Shown: piece by piece, positions 34,132 through 42,606 of the stretch
How positions within the stretch are numbered: the first letter of the stretch is position 1
Layout of the letters: each line of letters begins with the position of its first letter
DNA from: Microbacterium sp. Nx66
GTDB lineage: Bacteria; Actinomycetota; Actinomycetes; Actinomycetales; Microbacteriaceae
NCBI RefSeq assembly: GCF_904066215.1
Contig: NZ_LR880474.1
Location: 744,001-808,000 of the forward strand
Direction: 5' to 3'
DNA: 64,000 bases
Made by a program: the position numbers and the translations under genes
Notes under the pieces: generated by a model
Database searches by the model: none
What the model saw: the letters and a program-made list of their open reading frames with translations, nothing else
What the model was told of the DNA's origin: nothing

Positions 34132-36099
34132 TCAGGCGGTGACGACGGCGCGGGCGGTGGTCGTGCGACGGACCGCGACGACCACCGTCGTGGCGACGAG
34201 CGACAGCACGCCCCAGACGACGAGGGCGGCGACGGCGGCCCCGCTCGCCTCCACGAGACCCGCGAAGGCCGGTGCGGTCGGGAGGGCGGCCCCGATGCTC
34301 GCGAGCCAGTCGGGCACGGTCGAGATCAGTCCCGTCGCCACGGCGATGACGCCGATCAGTGCGGCGATCCAGCGTCCGACGCCGCCGAACACCGCCACGA
34401 GGGCCTGGTTCACCGCGGCGAACACCACCCCGGCGAGGACGGCGGTGCCCGCGAACGCCCACCATGCCGCAACGTCATAGTCCGCCACGGTCTGCACGAT
34501 GAGGGAGACGACCAGACCCTGCGCGACGCCGATCGCCGCGGCCGGCCAGAACGCGCGGAGGGTGAGGGAGGCGGACGAGCGTCGCGACGTGAGCGTGCGC
34601 GCCGTGTGGGCGCGGAGGACGAGGAACGACGCGAGACCGCCGAACCACAGCACCACCGCGGTGAGCAGCGGGATCGCGGTGGGACCGAAGAGCGAGCCCA
34701 TCGAGGAGTCGGTCGCCACGGGATCGGCGATCACCGAGGCCAGCGACGTGGACTCCTCGTCGCTGAAGGACGGGAGGGAGTCCGCCGCGGTGCGCAGTCC
34801 GCCCGCGAGGTCGCCGGTGCCGGTCGCGAGGGTGTCGAGGCCGGTGGCGAGCTCCGTGCTGCCGTCGGCGAGCTGGGACGCGCCGTCGGCGAGCTGCGTC
34901 GCGCCGGACGACAGGGCTCGCGCTCCCGCCGCGGACTGATCCACGCCCTCGCTCGCGAGGCGGTTGAGCCCGTCGGCGAGCTCTGTCGCCCCGGCGCCCG
35001 CCTCGCCGAGCTGAGTGCCCAGGGTGGAGAAGGACCCGGGAAGCGCGGCCACACCCGTGGCAACCTCTTCGTTGTTGAGGATGCCGGAGGCGGTTCCGGC
35101 CGACGTGGCCGCTGCCGCCGCCTTCGAGGCGAGGCCGGAGAGCTGTCCGCACTCCGGCGATTCCGGATCGGCGGCGCACGCCGTGGCCGCCATCGTCCCG
35201 AGACCCTGTGCGACCGTGGCCGAGTCCGTCGCGGCCGACTTCGCCGACGCGCCCGCCGACTGGATGCTACCGGTGAGCTTCTGGACGCCGGCGACCCGGC
35301 CCTGCAGCTCGGTCGCCGCGGAGGTGAGTCCCGCACCGATGGTGCCGGCGCCGGTCGCGGCCTGCCGGGTCTGCCCCGCGATCGTGTCGAGGCCGGACGC
35401 GAGGGTGGAGGCCCCCGTGCCCAGCTCTCCGGCACCGGCGGCGAGCTGCGTCGCTCCCTCCGGGAGGGCGGCGGCGCCGGTGGCCGCGTCGCGGGCGCCC
35501 TTCGCCAGCTCCAGGGCCCCGTCCGCCGCATCGCCGATCTGGTCGCCGATGGTGGTGAAGCCGACGAGGATGTTCTCGGTCGTCGCCTCGGACAGCATGG
35601 TGCCGAGCGTCGAGGCCGCCACGTCGGCGATCTGTCCGGTGATGAGGTCGTCGGCCACGAGGCCGTCGTCGGGCGTCGTCACCTGGATCGTCGCCTGCTC
35701 CGCGTCCCCGCCGCCGTCGGCGACCGCCTGGCCCGCGGAGGTCGCCGCGGCCGAGAAGTCCTCGGGGATCGTGATGACGGCCTGGTACGAGCCGTCGGCG
35801 AGTCCGTCGGCGGCGTCCTCCTCGTTGGAGATGACCCACGTGAGGTTCGAGTCGAGGTCGTCCGACCCCTCGACGAGCCCGGAGGCGAGCTGGCGCCCCA
35901 GGGGAGTGGTCTGGCCGTCGATCTCGACGGGCTCGTCGAGGTTCACGATGGCCGCGGTCATGGAGTCGAGGCGTTCGGTCGGGTTGTAGAGCGCCGCCAT
36001 GAGGATGCCGCCGACCGCTGCCGGCAGCAGCAGGACGCCGAGGATCGTCAGCCAGGTGATGGGTTTGCGCGAGCGGGCACGCTCGAGGGGGAGGGTCAT
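34132..36099 (-). CDS. YhgE/Pip family membrane protein
   Basis: 655 residues. One N-terminal membrane segment (WLTILGVLLLPAAVGGILMAALY), a large outer region of 400 residues with many short repeats of the form LADGAxxLADGxxxLATG (a helical stalk typical of the family), then five segments from residue 480. Related to phage-infection protein YhgE/Pip and ESX-type EsaA-like proteins. ATG 36099 overlaps the MMPL stop. Probably part of an envelope export or assembly unit. Confidence 0.87.
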   Translation of the reverse strand: MTLPLERARSRKPITWLTILGVLLLPAAVGGILMAALYNPTERLDSMTAAIVNLDEPVEIDGQTTPLGRQLASGLVEGSDDLDSNLTWVISNEEDAADGLADGSYQAVITIPEDFSAAATSAGQAVADGGGDAEQATIQVTTPDDGLVADDLITGQIADVAASTLGTMLSEATTENILVGFTTIGDQIGDAADGALELAKGARDAATGAAALPEGATQLAAGAGELGTGASTLASGLDTIAGQTRQAATGAGTIGAGLTSAATELQGRVAGVQKLTGSIQSAGASAKSAATDSATVAQGLGTMAATACAADPESPECGQLSGLASKAAAAATSAGTASGILNNEEVATGVAALPGSFSTLGTQLGEAGAGATELADGLNRLASEGVDQSAAGARALSSGATQLADGASQLADGSTELATGLDTLATGTGDLAGGLRTAADSLPSFSDEESTSLASVIADPVATDSSMGSLFGPTAIPLLTAVVLWFGGLASFLVLRAHTARTLTSRRSSASLTLRAFWPAAAIGVAQGLVVSLIVQTVADYDVAAWWAFAGTAVLAGVVFAAVNQALVAVFGGVGRWIAALIGVIAVATGLISTVPDWLASIGAALPTAPAFAGLVEASGAAVAALVVWGVLSLVATTVVVAVRRTTTARAVVTA

Positions 36100-38882
36100 G
36101 CGGGCACCTCGGTCGTTTCTGCGGCGCTCGGGCGGGGCGCGCGCGTGTCGAGAACGTCGGCGGACGGCCATCCGGCCTCCGCGAGAAGGGAACGGGCCGC
36201 GTCGGGGTCGGCGGCTGTGGCGAACACGGCGAGATCACGACGGGACTTCGCATCGCGCAGCATCGCTGCGGCCTGGTGGCGCTCGCCGCCGCTGAGCCGG
36301 TCCGCACCGTCGATCACCACGAGCTCGGAACGACCGCGGAGGGCTTCGCGGAGATCGGCGAGGACGGATCCGTCGTCCGCCGCGAGCACGCAGCCCACGT
36401 GCGAGCGGACCCAGGCCGCACGTCCGGGCAGCAGGTGACCGACGACGCGGAGGCGCCCGTCGGCCGGAGCGATCCGGGCGCCGATCGTGAGCGCGAGGGC
36501 GCGCAGCGTCCCGGCGTCCGTGCCGCTCACGACGAGGGCCGCGCCGGGCGCGAGTCGCAACGTCAGCCCCTCCGCCGCGGAGATACCGGCGCCGAGCTCC
36601 AGGTCGTCCGCGGCGACGAGCGACCCGTCTCCCGGCCAGGCTTCGAGGTGCCGTTCGCGTTCCACCGCCTCGCCCTCGATGTCCACGCGGGGGAGGATCC
36701 GCTCCAGCCACGACGGGATCTCCCAGGCGCGCTCGCCGAGGATCGCCATCAGCGCCGGGATCAGCGTCATCCGCACGAGGAAGGCGTCGAAGGCGATGCC
36801 GGCGGCGAGTCCGAGGGCGATGGGTTTGAGGGAGGAGTCGCCCTCGGGTACGAAGGCCACGAACACTGCGAACATGATGAGCCCGGCTGCCGTGACGACC
36901 TTCGCCGACCCGGTGAACCCGCTCCGCACGGCGCGCAGGGCCGCCGCACGCCGGGTGGCGCGGTCCACCGACCCCGTACCCTGGCGGAGGTCGGGATCGT
37001 GCACGAAGTCCTCGCGCATCCGCGACACGAGGAACACCTGGTAGTCCATCGCGAGGCCGAAGAGCACGCCCATGAGGATGATCGGCATGAAGCTGATGAT
37101 CGGGCCGACCTTCGCGACGTGCAGGAGGTCGGCGAACCAGCCCCACTCGAAGACCGCCCCGACGACGCCGAAGGCGGCGACGATCGACAGCAGGTAGCCC
37201 GCCGCGGCGGTGATCGGCACCCAGAGGGAACGGAACACGATGGTGAGGAGGATCAGCGAGAGGCCGATCACGAAGATCCCGAACGGCAGCAGCGCCGCCC
37301 CGAGCTGATCCGAGATGTCGATGCCGACGGCGGTGAAGCCGGTGACCTTGAGGTCGATGCCGAACTCGTCCAGCCACTCGTCGTGGTGGCTGCGGAGCTC
37401 GCGCACGAGGTCGGCTGTGGCAGGGTCGTCAGGAGCCGTCTCCGGGATGATCTGCACGATGCCGGTGTCGGCGGTCTCGTTCGGCGTCGCGAGGGCGACC
37501 TCCTTCACACCGGGCACCTCGGCCACCGCGTCTCCGAGGTCTTCCATGAGGCCCAGCGGATCGGTGGAGGTGACGATGGTGCCGGTGAGGATGAGGGGGC
37601 CGTTGAAGCCGGGACCGAACTGCTCGCCGACGAGATCGTAGTTCTGTCGCGCCTCGGAGTCCTTCGGCAGGACGCCGGCGTTCGGCAGGGCGAGGTCGAG
37701 GCTGAGGGCGGGGACGGCGACGATGCCGAGGCCGAGGACGACCGCGAGGGAGACGAGGACGGGGTGCTTCGTCACGCCCTCCACCCACCGACGGCTGCCG
37801 CGGGGCTTCGTCGCGGCGTTCTTCGCGGCCGCCTTCTTCGGGGTCTTCGCGCGCTTCGGTCGTCCGGCCACGCGGCCCTTGAGGAATCCGAGCAGGGCGG
37901 GGGTCAGGGTCACCGCGATCGCCACGGCGACCGCGACGGCCACGGACGCCGCGACGCCCATGGTGGTGAGGAACGGGATGCCCGCGAAGCCGAGGCCGAT
38001 CAGCGCGATGAGCACGGTGACGCCGGCGAAGACGACCGCCGATCCGGCCGTGCCGACCGCGCGGGCGGCCGACTCCTCAGGTTCAACGCCGTCCCGGACC
38101 TGGTCCTGGTGGCGCGCGACGATGAAGAGCGCGTAGTCGATCCCGACCGCGAGTCCGAGCATCAGGGCGAGCAGCGGCGTGGTGGAGGAGACGGTCGCGA
38201 AGGCGGTCGCCGTGAAGATCCCGGCCATGGAGATGCCGACACCGAGGATGGCGGTGAGCAGGGGGAGTCCGGCGACGACGAACGACCGGAACGTGACGAT
38301 GAGCACGAGGAGCGCGATGAGCAGGCCCACGGCCTCGGTGAGCGTGACGCCGGGGATCGAGATCGCGAAGAGGTCACCGCCGAGCGAGGCCTGCGCACCG
38401 TCGGGGAGCTCTGCCGCGAGCTCGTCGACGGTGGAGCGCAGGGCGTCCTTCGTCTCCTCGGAGACGTCGGTGGACTCGCCGTCGAACTGCAGGCGCACGA
38501 TCGCCGCCGTGTCGTCGTCGTTGATCATGCCGTTGACCATCTCGTCGTACGGCGAGGTGGCGGCGAGGACCTCGTCGAGGTCGCCGAGCTCCGACACGGC
38601 GTCCTCGATCGGCTCGCGGTACTCGTCATCGGTGATCTCGTCGCCGTCCGCGGCCACGACGATGAACTGGGCGTTCGTGCCGCTCACCTGGGGGAAGGAG
38701 CGGGAGAGCTGCTCGAGGCCGGCCTGGGACTCGGTTCCGGGGATGGAGAACGTGTTGTCGGTGCCGGCGCCGAGGACCACGGCTCCGGCTCCGGCGATGC
38801 CGAGGGCGAGGAGCCAGGAGACGAGGACGCGCCACGGGTGGCGGAAGGACCAGCTTCCGAGGGACGAGAGCAGTGTGGACAC
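36096..38882 (-). CDS. MMPL/RND-type transporter with degenerate ABC-like C-terminal domain
   Basis: 928 residues. Two MMPL halves, each with one plus five membrane segments: N-terminal LVSWLLALGIAGAGAVVLG, first bundle with GIDYALFIVARHQ (residues around 250), second with LAMDYQVFLVSRMREDF. After about residue 720 comes a 200-residue cytosolic tail resembling an ABC ATPase: SGTDAGTLR (786-794) at the Walker A position but without Lys, LVVIDGADR as Walker B, and LSGGE (863-867). Likely moves lipid-like or other envelope material by proton force. GTG 38882. Confidence 0.85.
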   Translation of the reverse strand: MSTLLSSLGSWSFRHPWRVLVSWLLALGIAGAGAVVLGAGTDNTFSIPGTESQAGLEQLSRSFPQVSGTNAQFIVVAADGDEITDDEYREPIEDAVSELGDLDEVLAATSPYDEMVNGMINDDDTAAIVRLQFDGESTDVSEETKDALRSTVDELAAELPDGAQASLGGDLFAISIPGVTLTEAVGLLIALLVLIVTFRSFVVAGLPLLTAILGVGISMAGIFTATAFATVSSTTPLLALMLGLAVGIDYALFIVARHQDQVRDGVEPEESAARAVGTAGSAVVFAGVTVLIALIGLGFAGIPFLTTMGVAASVAVAVAVAIAVTLTPALLGFLKGRVAGRPKRAKTPKKAAAKNAATKPRGSRRWVEGVTKHPVLVSLAVVLGLGIVAVPALSLDLALPNAGVLPKDSEARQNYDLVGEQFGPGFNGPLILTGTIVTSTDPLGLMEDLGDAVAEVPGVKEVALATPNETADTGIVQIIPETAPDDPATADLVRELRSHHDEWLDEFGIDLKVTGFTAVGIDISDQLGAALLPFGIFVIGLSLILLTIVFRSLWVPITAAAGYLLSIVAAFGVVGAVFEWGWFADLLHVAKVGPIISFMPIILMGVLFGLAMDYQVFLVSRMREDFVHDPDLRQGTGSVDRATRRAAALRAVRSGFTGSAKVVTAAGLIMFAVFVAFVPEGDSSLKPIALGLAAGIAFDAFLVRMTLIPALMAILGERAWEIPSWLERILPRVDIEGEAVERERHLEAWPGDGSLVAADDLELGAGISAAEGLTLRLAPGAALVVSGTDAGTLRALALTIGARIAPADGRLRVVGHLLPGRAAWVRSHVGCVLAADDGSVLADLREALRGRSELVVIDGADRLSGGERHQAAAMLRDAKSRRDLAVFATAADPDAARSLLAEAGWPSADVLDTRAPRPSAAETTEVPA

Positions 38883-38906
38883 GCGAATCTCCGTGGGGTG
38901 CCGGGT

Positions 38907-38940
38907 GGATACACAGGTGTATCCGATACATGGATGTATC
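38907..38940. promoter_or_regulatory. two adjacent TetR operators
   Basis: GGATACACAGGTGTATCC (38907-38924) and GATACATGGATGTATC (38925-38940) are perfect palindromes lying end to end in the 129-bp gap between the TetR and MMPL genes. TTACGA-17-TACACC on the minus strand could be the MMPL promoter, overlapping both. Confidence 0.75.
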
Positions 38941-39011
38941 GTAAGGTCATCCGCCATCCGGAGTCTGTGCACCGGGTGTGAATCGCCGAGAGGGAAGGCC
39001 AGGAGGTTCCG

Positions 39012-39638
39012 ATGTCGTCACCCGCCACCCGCAGCCGGGAGAACACGAAGGCGCGTCTGCTGGAGGCCGCCGCGCAGGTGTTCGCCGAGGTCGGTCTGGA
39101 CGGCGCCTCGGTCGAGGCGGTCTGCGAGCGCGCCGGCTTCACGCGCGGGGCGTTCTACTCGAACTTCGACTCGAAGGACGAGCTGTTCCTGACGCTCGCT
39201 GCCGGTGTCGCCGACGCGAGGGTGGCGGCCGTGCGGACTCGCGTGGAGCAGATGCGGGCGGACGGCGAGCTCGCCGACGACTGCGACCCGACAGATCTCG
39301 TCCAGCAGATCATGGAGCTCGGCAGCGACGACCGCCTGGGCGTGATGCTGATGAGCGAGATCCGGATCCGCGCCCTGCGCGACCCGCAGTTCGGCGAGGC
39401 CTACCTCGCCCAGGAGCGCGAGATGGTGGCGAGCATCGCACGCATCGTGGAGGACATCGTGGAGGCGGCGGGTACGCTGCGCCTCCGGCTGCCCGCGACC
39501 GACGCGGCGCGCATGCTGATGATCCTCTGGGAGGGCATGACCGTCCGCGGTGCCATGGCCGGCCGCGACGACGCGGCGCTGCGACACTCCGGCGGGCAGG
39601 AGCTCGGGCGGCTCGTGGAACTCCTCGTCGAGTCCTAG
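39012..39638 (+). CDS. TetR-family regulator of the MMPL/YhgE operon
   Basis: 208 residues. Helix-turn-helix in the first 60: KARLLEAAAQVFAEVGLDGASVEAVCERAGFTRGAFYSNF, then SKDELF, diagnostic of TetR. The ligand domain is helical with Met- and Leu-rich patches. ATG 39012 with SD GGCCAGGAGG. Two palindromes upstream make it the likely repressor of both itself and the divergent envelope operon. Its last 4 bases overlap menC, which is on the other strand. Confidence 0.92.
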   Translation: MSSPATRSRENTKARLLEAAAQVFAEVGLDGASVEAVCERAGFTRGAFYSNFDSKDELFLTLAAGVADARVAAVRTRVEQMRADGELADDCDPTDLVQQIMELGSDDRLGVMLMSEIRIRALRDPQFGEAYLAQEREMVASIARIVEDIVEAAGTLRLRLPATDAARMLMILWEGMTVRGAMAGRDDAALRHSGGQELGRLVELLVES

Positions 39639-40621
39639 GCGCTGCGGGCTGCGAGCAGTTCGTGGTGGCAGCGGGCGAGGCGGGCCAGCCACCATTCCCG
39701 GCGTTCGTCCGCGGCGGCGAGGCGCGTGAGGGCTGACGGGTCGGGAGACAGGCGTCCGACCGGGATCGCCCCGTCGGCGGGGCGGAGGTCGGCGACGTCG
39801 TCCTGGAACAGCGAGGCCGTGCCCAGGCCGCAGTCGTAGTCGAGGGTCGGGAGGGCGGCGGCCAGGGCGGCTCCCTGCGTCAGGCCGATAGCGGTGTCCA
39901 GCGCGCTGGAGACGACCGCGGGCAGGCCGGCCGCGGTGACGATCTGCAGCGCGTGGGTGAGCCCGCCCAGCGGCTGCGCTTTGATGACGACGATGTCCGC
40001 GGCCCCCGCGCGCGCCACGGCGAGGGGGTCTCCGGACTTCCGGATGCTCTCGTCCGCCGCGACCGGGATCCCCATGTAGGCGATCCGCCGGCGCAGCTCG
40101 ACGAGCTCGGGCACCGAGGCGCACGGCTGCTCGACGTACTCCAGGTCGAACGCGGCGAGCGCGTGGACGGCGTGCTCGGCCTCGTCGACGTTCCACAGGC
40201 CGTTGGCGTCGATCCGGATGCGGCCCTCCGGCCCGAGAGTCTCCCGGACGGCGCGGACCCGGTCGACGTCGTCCGCCAGCACCTGCCCGGGCTCGGCGAC
40301 CTTGACCTTCGCGGTCCGGCATCCGGAGAAGCGCGCCAGGACCTCGGGCACGCGAGCGGCGTCGACGGCCGGCACCGTGGCGTTGACGCCCACCCGATCC
40401 CGCAGCGGCGCGGGTTGCGGGGCGTAGGCGTAGTCGATCGCGGCGGCCAGCCAGGTCGCCGCCTCGGCGTCGTCGTATTCGACGAAGGGGGAGAACTCGG
40501 CCCAGCCCTCCGGCCCTTCGAACAACAGGGCCTCCCGTGTGTCGACGCCGCGGAAGCGGGTCTGCATCGGCAGGGCGACGACGCGGGCGGAATCGAGGAG
40601 CTCCGTGACGGCGGGGATCAT
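39635..40621 (-). CDS. menC: o-succinylbenzoate synthase
   Basis: Dehydrates SHCHC to o-succinylbenzoate in menaquinone synthesis. 328 residues, enolase superfamily: KVKVAEPG (catalytic Lys pair), RIDANGLW and YVEQP (metal Asp and Glu), ADESIR, and VIKAQPLGG (second base Lys). ATG 40621, with CACAAT 6 nt upstream. menB and menE lie 3 kb away on the other strand; a Fic gene and a PadR pair stand between. Confidence 0.92.
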   Translation of the reverse strand: MIPAVTELLDSARVVALPMQTRFRGVDTREALLFEGPEGWAEFSPFVEYDDAEAATWLAAAIDYAYAPQPAPLRDRVGVNATVPAVDAARVPEVLARFSGCRTAKVKVAEPGQVLADDVDRVRAVRETLGPEGRIRIDANGLWNVDEAEHAVHALAAFDLEYVEQPCASVPELVELRRRIAYMGIPVAADESIRKSGDPLAVARAGAADIVVIKAQPLGGLTHALQIVTAAGLPAVVSSALDTAIGLTQGAALAAALPTLDYDCGLGTASLFQDDVADLRPADGAIPVGRLSPDPSALTRLAAADERREWWLARLARCHHELLAARSA

Positions 40622-40856
40622 GACTTCATTGTGCGCCACCTCCGCCGCGATGATGTCGCACGCGAGTATCTTCCACGACGCTGAACGGCACGCAGAGCAC
40701 CGCGTGACCCCAGGGAAAGGCCGCGCCGACGCTCGGATTCTCAGGGGCGCCCGCCGCGCCGAAGCGGTGGGCACGCCGTCTCCCCCGCCGGGTGCCTGCA
40801 GGTCCGGTCCCGCTTCGCCACGACGTCCTCTTGTTCCGATGGTTCGACGACGGGTA

Positions 40857-40884
40857 ACCAACAGATAGTGCGATAAATGTTGGT
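40857..40884. promoter_or_regulatory. operator-like inverted repeat over the Fic promoter
   Basis: ACCAACA (40857-40863) and TGTTGGT (40878-40884), 21 bp from start to start, in an AT-rich patch of this GC-rich region. The right arm touches the TAAACT -10 box and the left arm covers the -35 position. The 235 bp between here and menC show nothing else. Confidence 0.6.
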
Positions 40885-40889
40885 AAACT
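40884..40889 (+). promoter_or_regulatory. -10 box of the Fic gene (leaderless)
   Basis: TAAACT, 6 nt before the ATG at 40896. Confidence 0.5.
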
Positions 40890-40895
40890 GAGGGA

Positions 40896-42134
40896 ATGGC
40901 AACAGGAGCTGCACCCGCACCCATTACGATCGAAGCCGTCTCCCACGAGACCTTCGAGTGGGTGCCGCGCGCCCCTGCGATGTTCTCCCGCGCCGAGGTG
41001 TCGCGCCAGACGGGTCCGTACGACGCCACCGTCACGTCGCCGATCGCTCAGTGGCATCCCCTACTTTCCGGTGAAGACTCGGCCGACGTCGAGGATGCCA
41101 CGCGCCAACTGGTCGAGTTCGATCAGCACGCGCAGAAGAAGCTCGGCATGGACAACCCCGCCCTCGGCCCGATGACGGCGATCCTGCTACGCACAGAGTC
41201 GGCGTCGAGCTCGCAGATCGAGCAGCTGACGACCTCGGCGAAGCAACTCGCTCTGGCCGAGATCGAAGAGGGCGACAAGGCGAACGCGCTGACGGTCATA
41301 GGCAACGTCCGCGCCATGGAAGCCGCGCTCCGGATGGCCGACGACATCAACGAGGACTCCATCCTCGCCATGCACCGCGCGCTGCTGACGCATCAGCGCG
41401 GTCTCGAGCACGAAGCCGGCCGCTACCGCCGGGAGCAGGTCTGGATTGGGACCGGGAACGCCGGCCCCCGCTTCGCAAAGTTCGTCGCCCCACATCATGA
41501 CCGCATCCCCGGTGCGATCGCGGATCTGGTTTCCTTCATCGACCGTCAAGATGTGTCGGTTCTGGTGCAGGTGGCCGTCGCGCACGCCCAGTTCGAGACC
41601 ATCCATCCCTTCGTTGACGGCAACGGTCGCACCGGGCGCGCCCTGGCGCAGTCGATCCTGCGCAACAAGAAGCTCGTCGGGTCCACCGCGGTGCCGATCT
41701 CCGCGGGACTTCTCGTGGATACCGAGCGCTACTTCGCAGCCCTCGGAGCGTTCCGCGACGGGGACGCCGGCCCGATCGTCCGCGAGTTCGCGATGGCCAG
41801 CCGCATCGCTGCGAAGACGGGCACCGGGCTCGTCGACGACCTGGTGGAGCAGCTCGACGAGTCACGTCAGAAGATGGAGGGCATCCGTGCGGATGCCGCG
41901 GCGTGGAAGGTGCTCCCCTACCTCGTCGGCCAGCCCGCCGTGAACACGAAGTACCTCATGGCGGAGCTCGGTCTCGGGGAGATGGCGGCGCTGCGCGCGC
42001 TCGACGCGCTGACGGAGCGAGGAGTCCTGACCGAGACCTCGGGAAAGAGTCGCAACCGCGTCTGGCAGCATCGCGGCATCTTCGGCGTGCTTGACGCCTA
42101 TGCCGCGGAGATCCGCCGCATGACGATCCGCTGA
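40896..42134 (+). CDS. Fic family protein with winged-helix C-terminus
   Basis: 412 residues. Fic_N, then the Fic domain with HPFVDGNGRTGR (His237 to Arg248), the complete active motif for nucleotide transfer (usually AMPylation) to a Ser/Thr/Tyr target. SSQIE (105-109) upstream fits the inhibitory alpha-helix [S/T]xxxE[G/N], here ending in Gln. A C-terminal winged helix of about 80 residues (VNTKYLMAELGLGEMAALRALDAL) may bind the repeat over the promoter. No antitoxin gene is nearby, in keeping with a self-inhibited, chromosomal Fic. Confidence 0.92.
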   Translation: MATGAAPAPITIEAVSHETFEWVPRAPAMFSRAEVSRQTGPYDATVTSPIAQWHPLLSGEDSADVEDATRQLVEFDQHAQKKLGMDNPALGPMTAILLRTESASSSQIEQLTTSAKQLALAEIEEGDKANALTVIGNVRAMEAALRMADDINEDSILAMHRALLTHQRGLEHEAGRYRREQVWIGTGNAGPRFAKFVAPHHDRIPGAIADLVSFIDRQDVSVLVQVAVAHAQFETIHPFVDGNGRTGRALAQSILRNKKLVGSTAVPISAGLLVDTERYFAALGAFRDGDAGPIVREFAMASRIAAKTGTGLVDDLVEQLDESRQKMEGIRADAAAWKVLPYLVGQPAVNTKYLMAELGLGEMAALRALDALTERGVLTETSGKSRNRVWQHRGIFGVLDAYAAEIRRMTIR

Positions 42135-42244
42135 ATTGAGAGGCAGCTCGGCGCGGAACCGCCCTTTGCCGGTGGGCCCATGACCTTCTGCAGCGGAGTG
42201 GGTGGGTGAAGGACATGTCGCACGAGGGTGTGCCGTTGACAATG

Positions 42245-42259
42245 GTGTGTGACGCACAC
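42245..42259. promoter_or_regulatory. PadR operator-like palindrome
   Basis: GTGTGTGACGCACAC, seven of seven positions paired with one G-T, directly upstream of the TAATGT -10 box. Confidence 0.55.
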
Positions 42260-42265
42260 TAATGT
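42260..42265 (+). promoter_or_regulatory. -10 box of the PadR gene (leaderless)
   Basis: TAATGT, 7 nt before ATG 42273. Confidence 0.5.
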
Positions 42266-42272
42266 GATCGGC

Positions 42273-42605
42273 ATGAACGAGACGCTCGACACGCATCTGC
42301 AGGAACTGCGCCGCGGCACCGTGGTGCTCGCCTGCCTGCAGCTGCTGCGGACGCCGGAGTACGGGTACGCGCTGCTCGAGCAGCTCGAGAGCCGGGGCTT
42401 CGCCACCGATGCGAACACGCTCTATCCGCTGCTCCGTCGTCTGGAGAAGCAGGAATACCTGACGAGCGAGTGGAACACCGACGAGGCCCGTCCTCGCAAG
42501 TTCTACCGCACCTCGGAGGCCGGCATCCGGCTGGCCGACACCCTCACCGACGAATGGCGCGCGCTCACCGGCGCGATCGCCTCCCTCACCCCCGAGGAGA
42601 ACTGA
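42273..42605 (+). CDS. PadR-family regulator
   Basis: 110 residues. PadR winged helix: LRRGTVVLACLQLLRTPEYGYALLEQLE, then DANTLYPLLRRLEKQEYL and a wing with RPRKFYRTSEAG; a short dimer helix ends it. ATG 42273 leaves an upstream palindrome outside the coding region. Immediately followed by a HAAS-type membrane protein, a pairing repeated across actinobacteria and Firmicutes, in which PadR controls the pair. Confidence 0.92.
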   Translation: MNETLDTHLQELRRGTVVLACLQLLRTPEYGYALLEQLESRGFATDANTLYPLLRRLEKQEYLTSEWNTDEARPRKFYRTSEAGIRLADTLTDEWRALTGAIASLTPEEN

Positions 42606-42606
42606 C

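Noticed and set aside
38883..38972. Longer MMPL start at 38972
   Set aside because: It would place the two TetR palindromes inside the coding region and add a non-family N-terminus; GTG 38882 with an SD CGGAGA fits better.
40622..40856. Possible small gene or RNA between menC and Fic
   Set aside because: No frame with a start, ribosome site and plausible protein, and no tRNA-like fold was found.
40896..42134. Fic gene as the toxin of a toxin-antitoxin pair
   Set aside because: No small antitoxin frame precedes or follows it, and the protein carries its own inhibitory-type motif.
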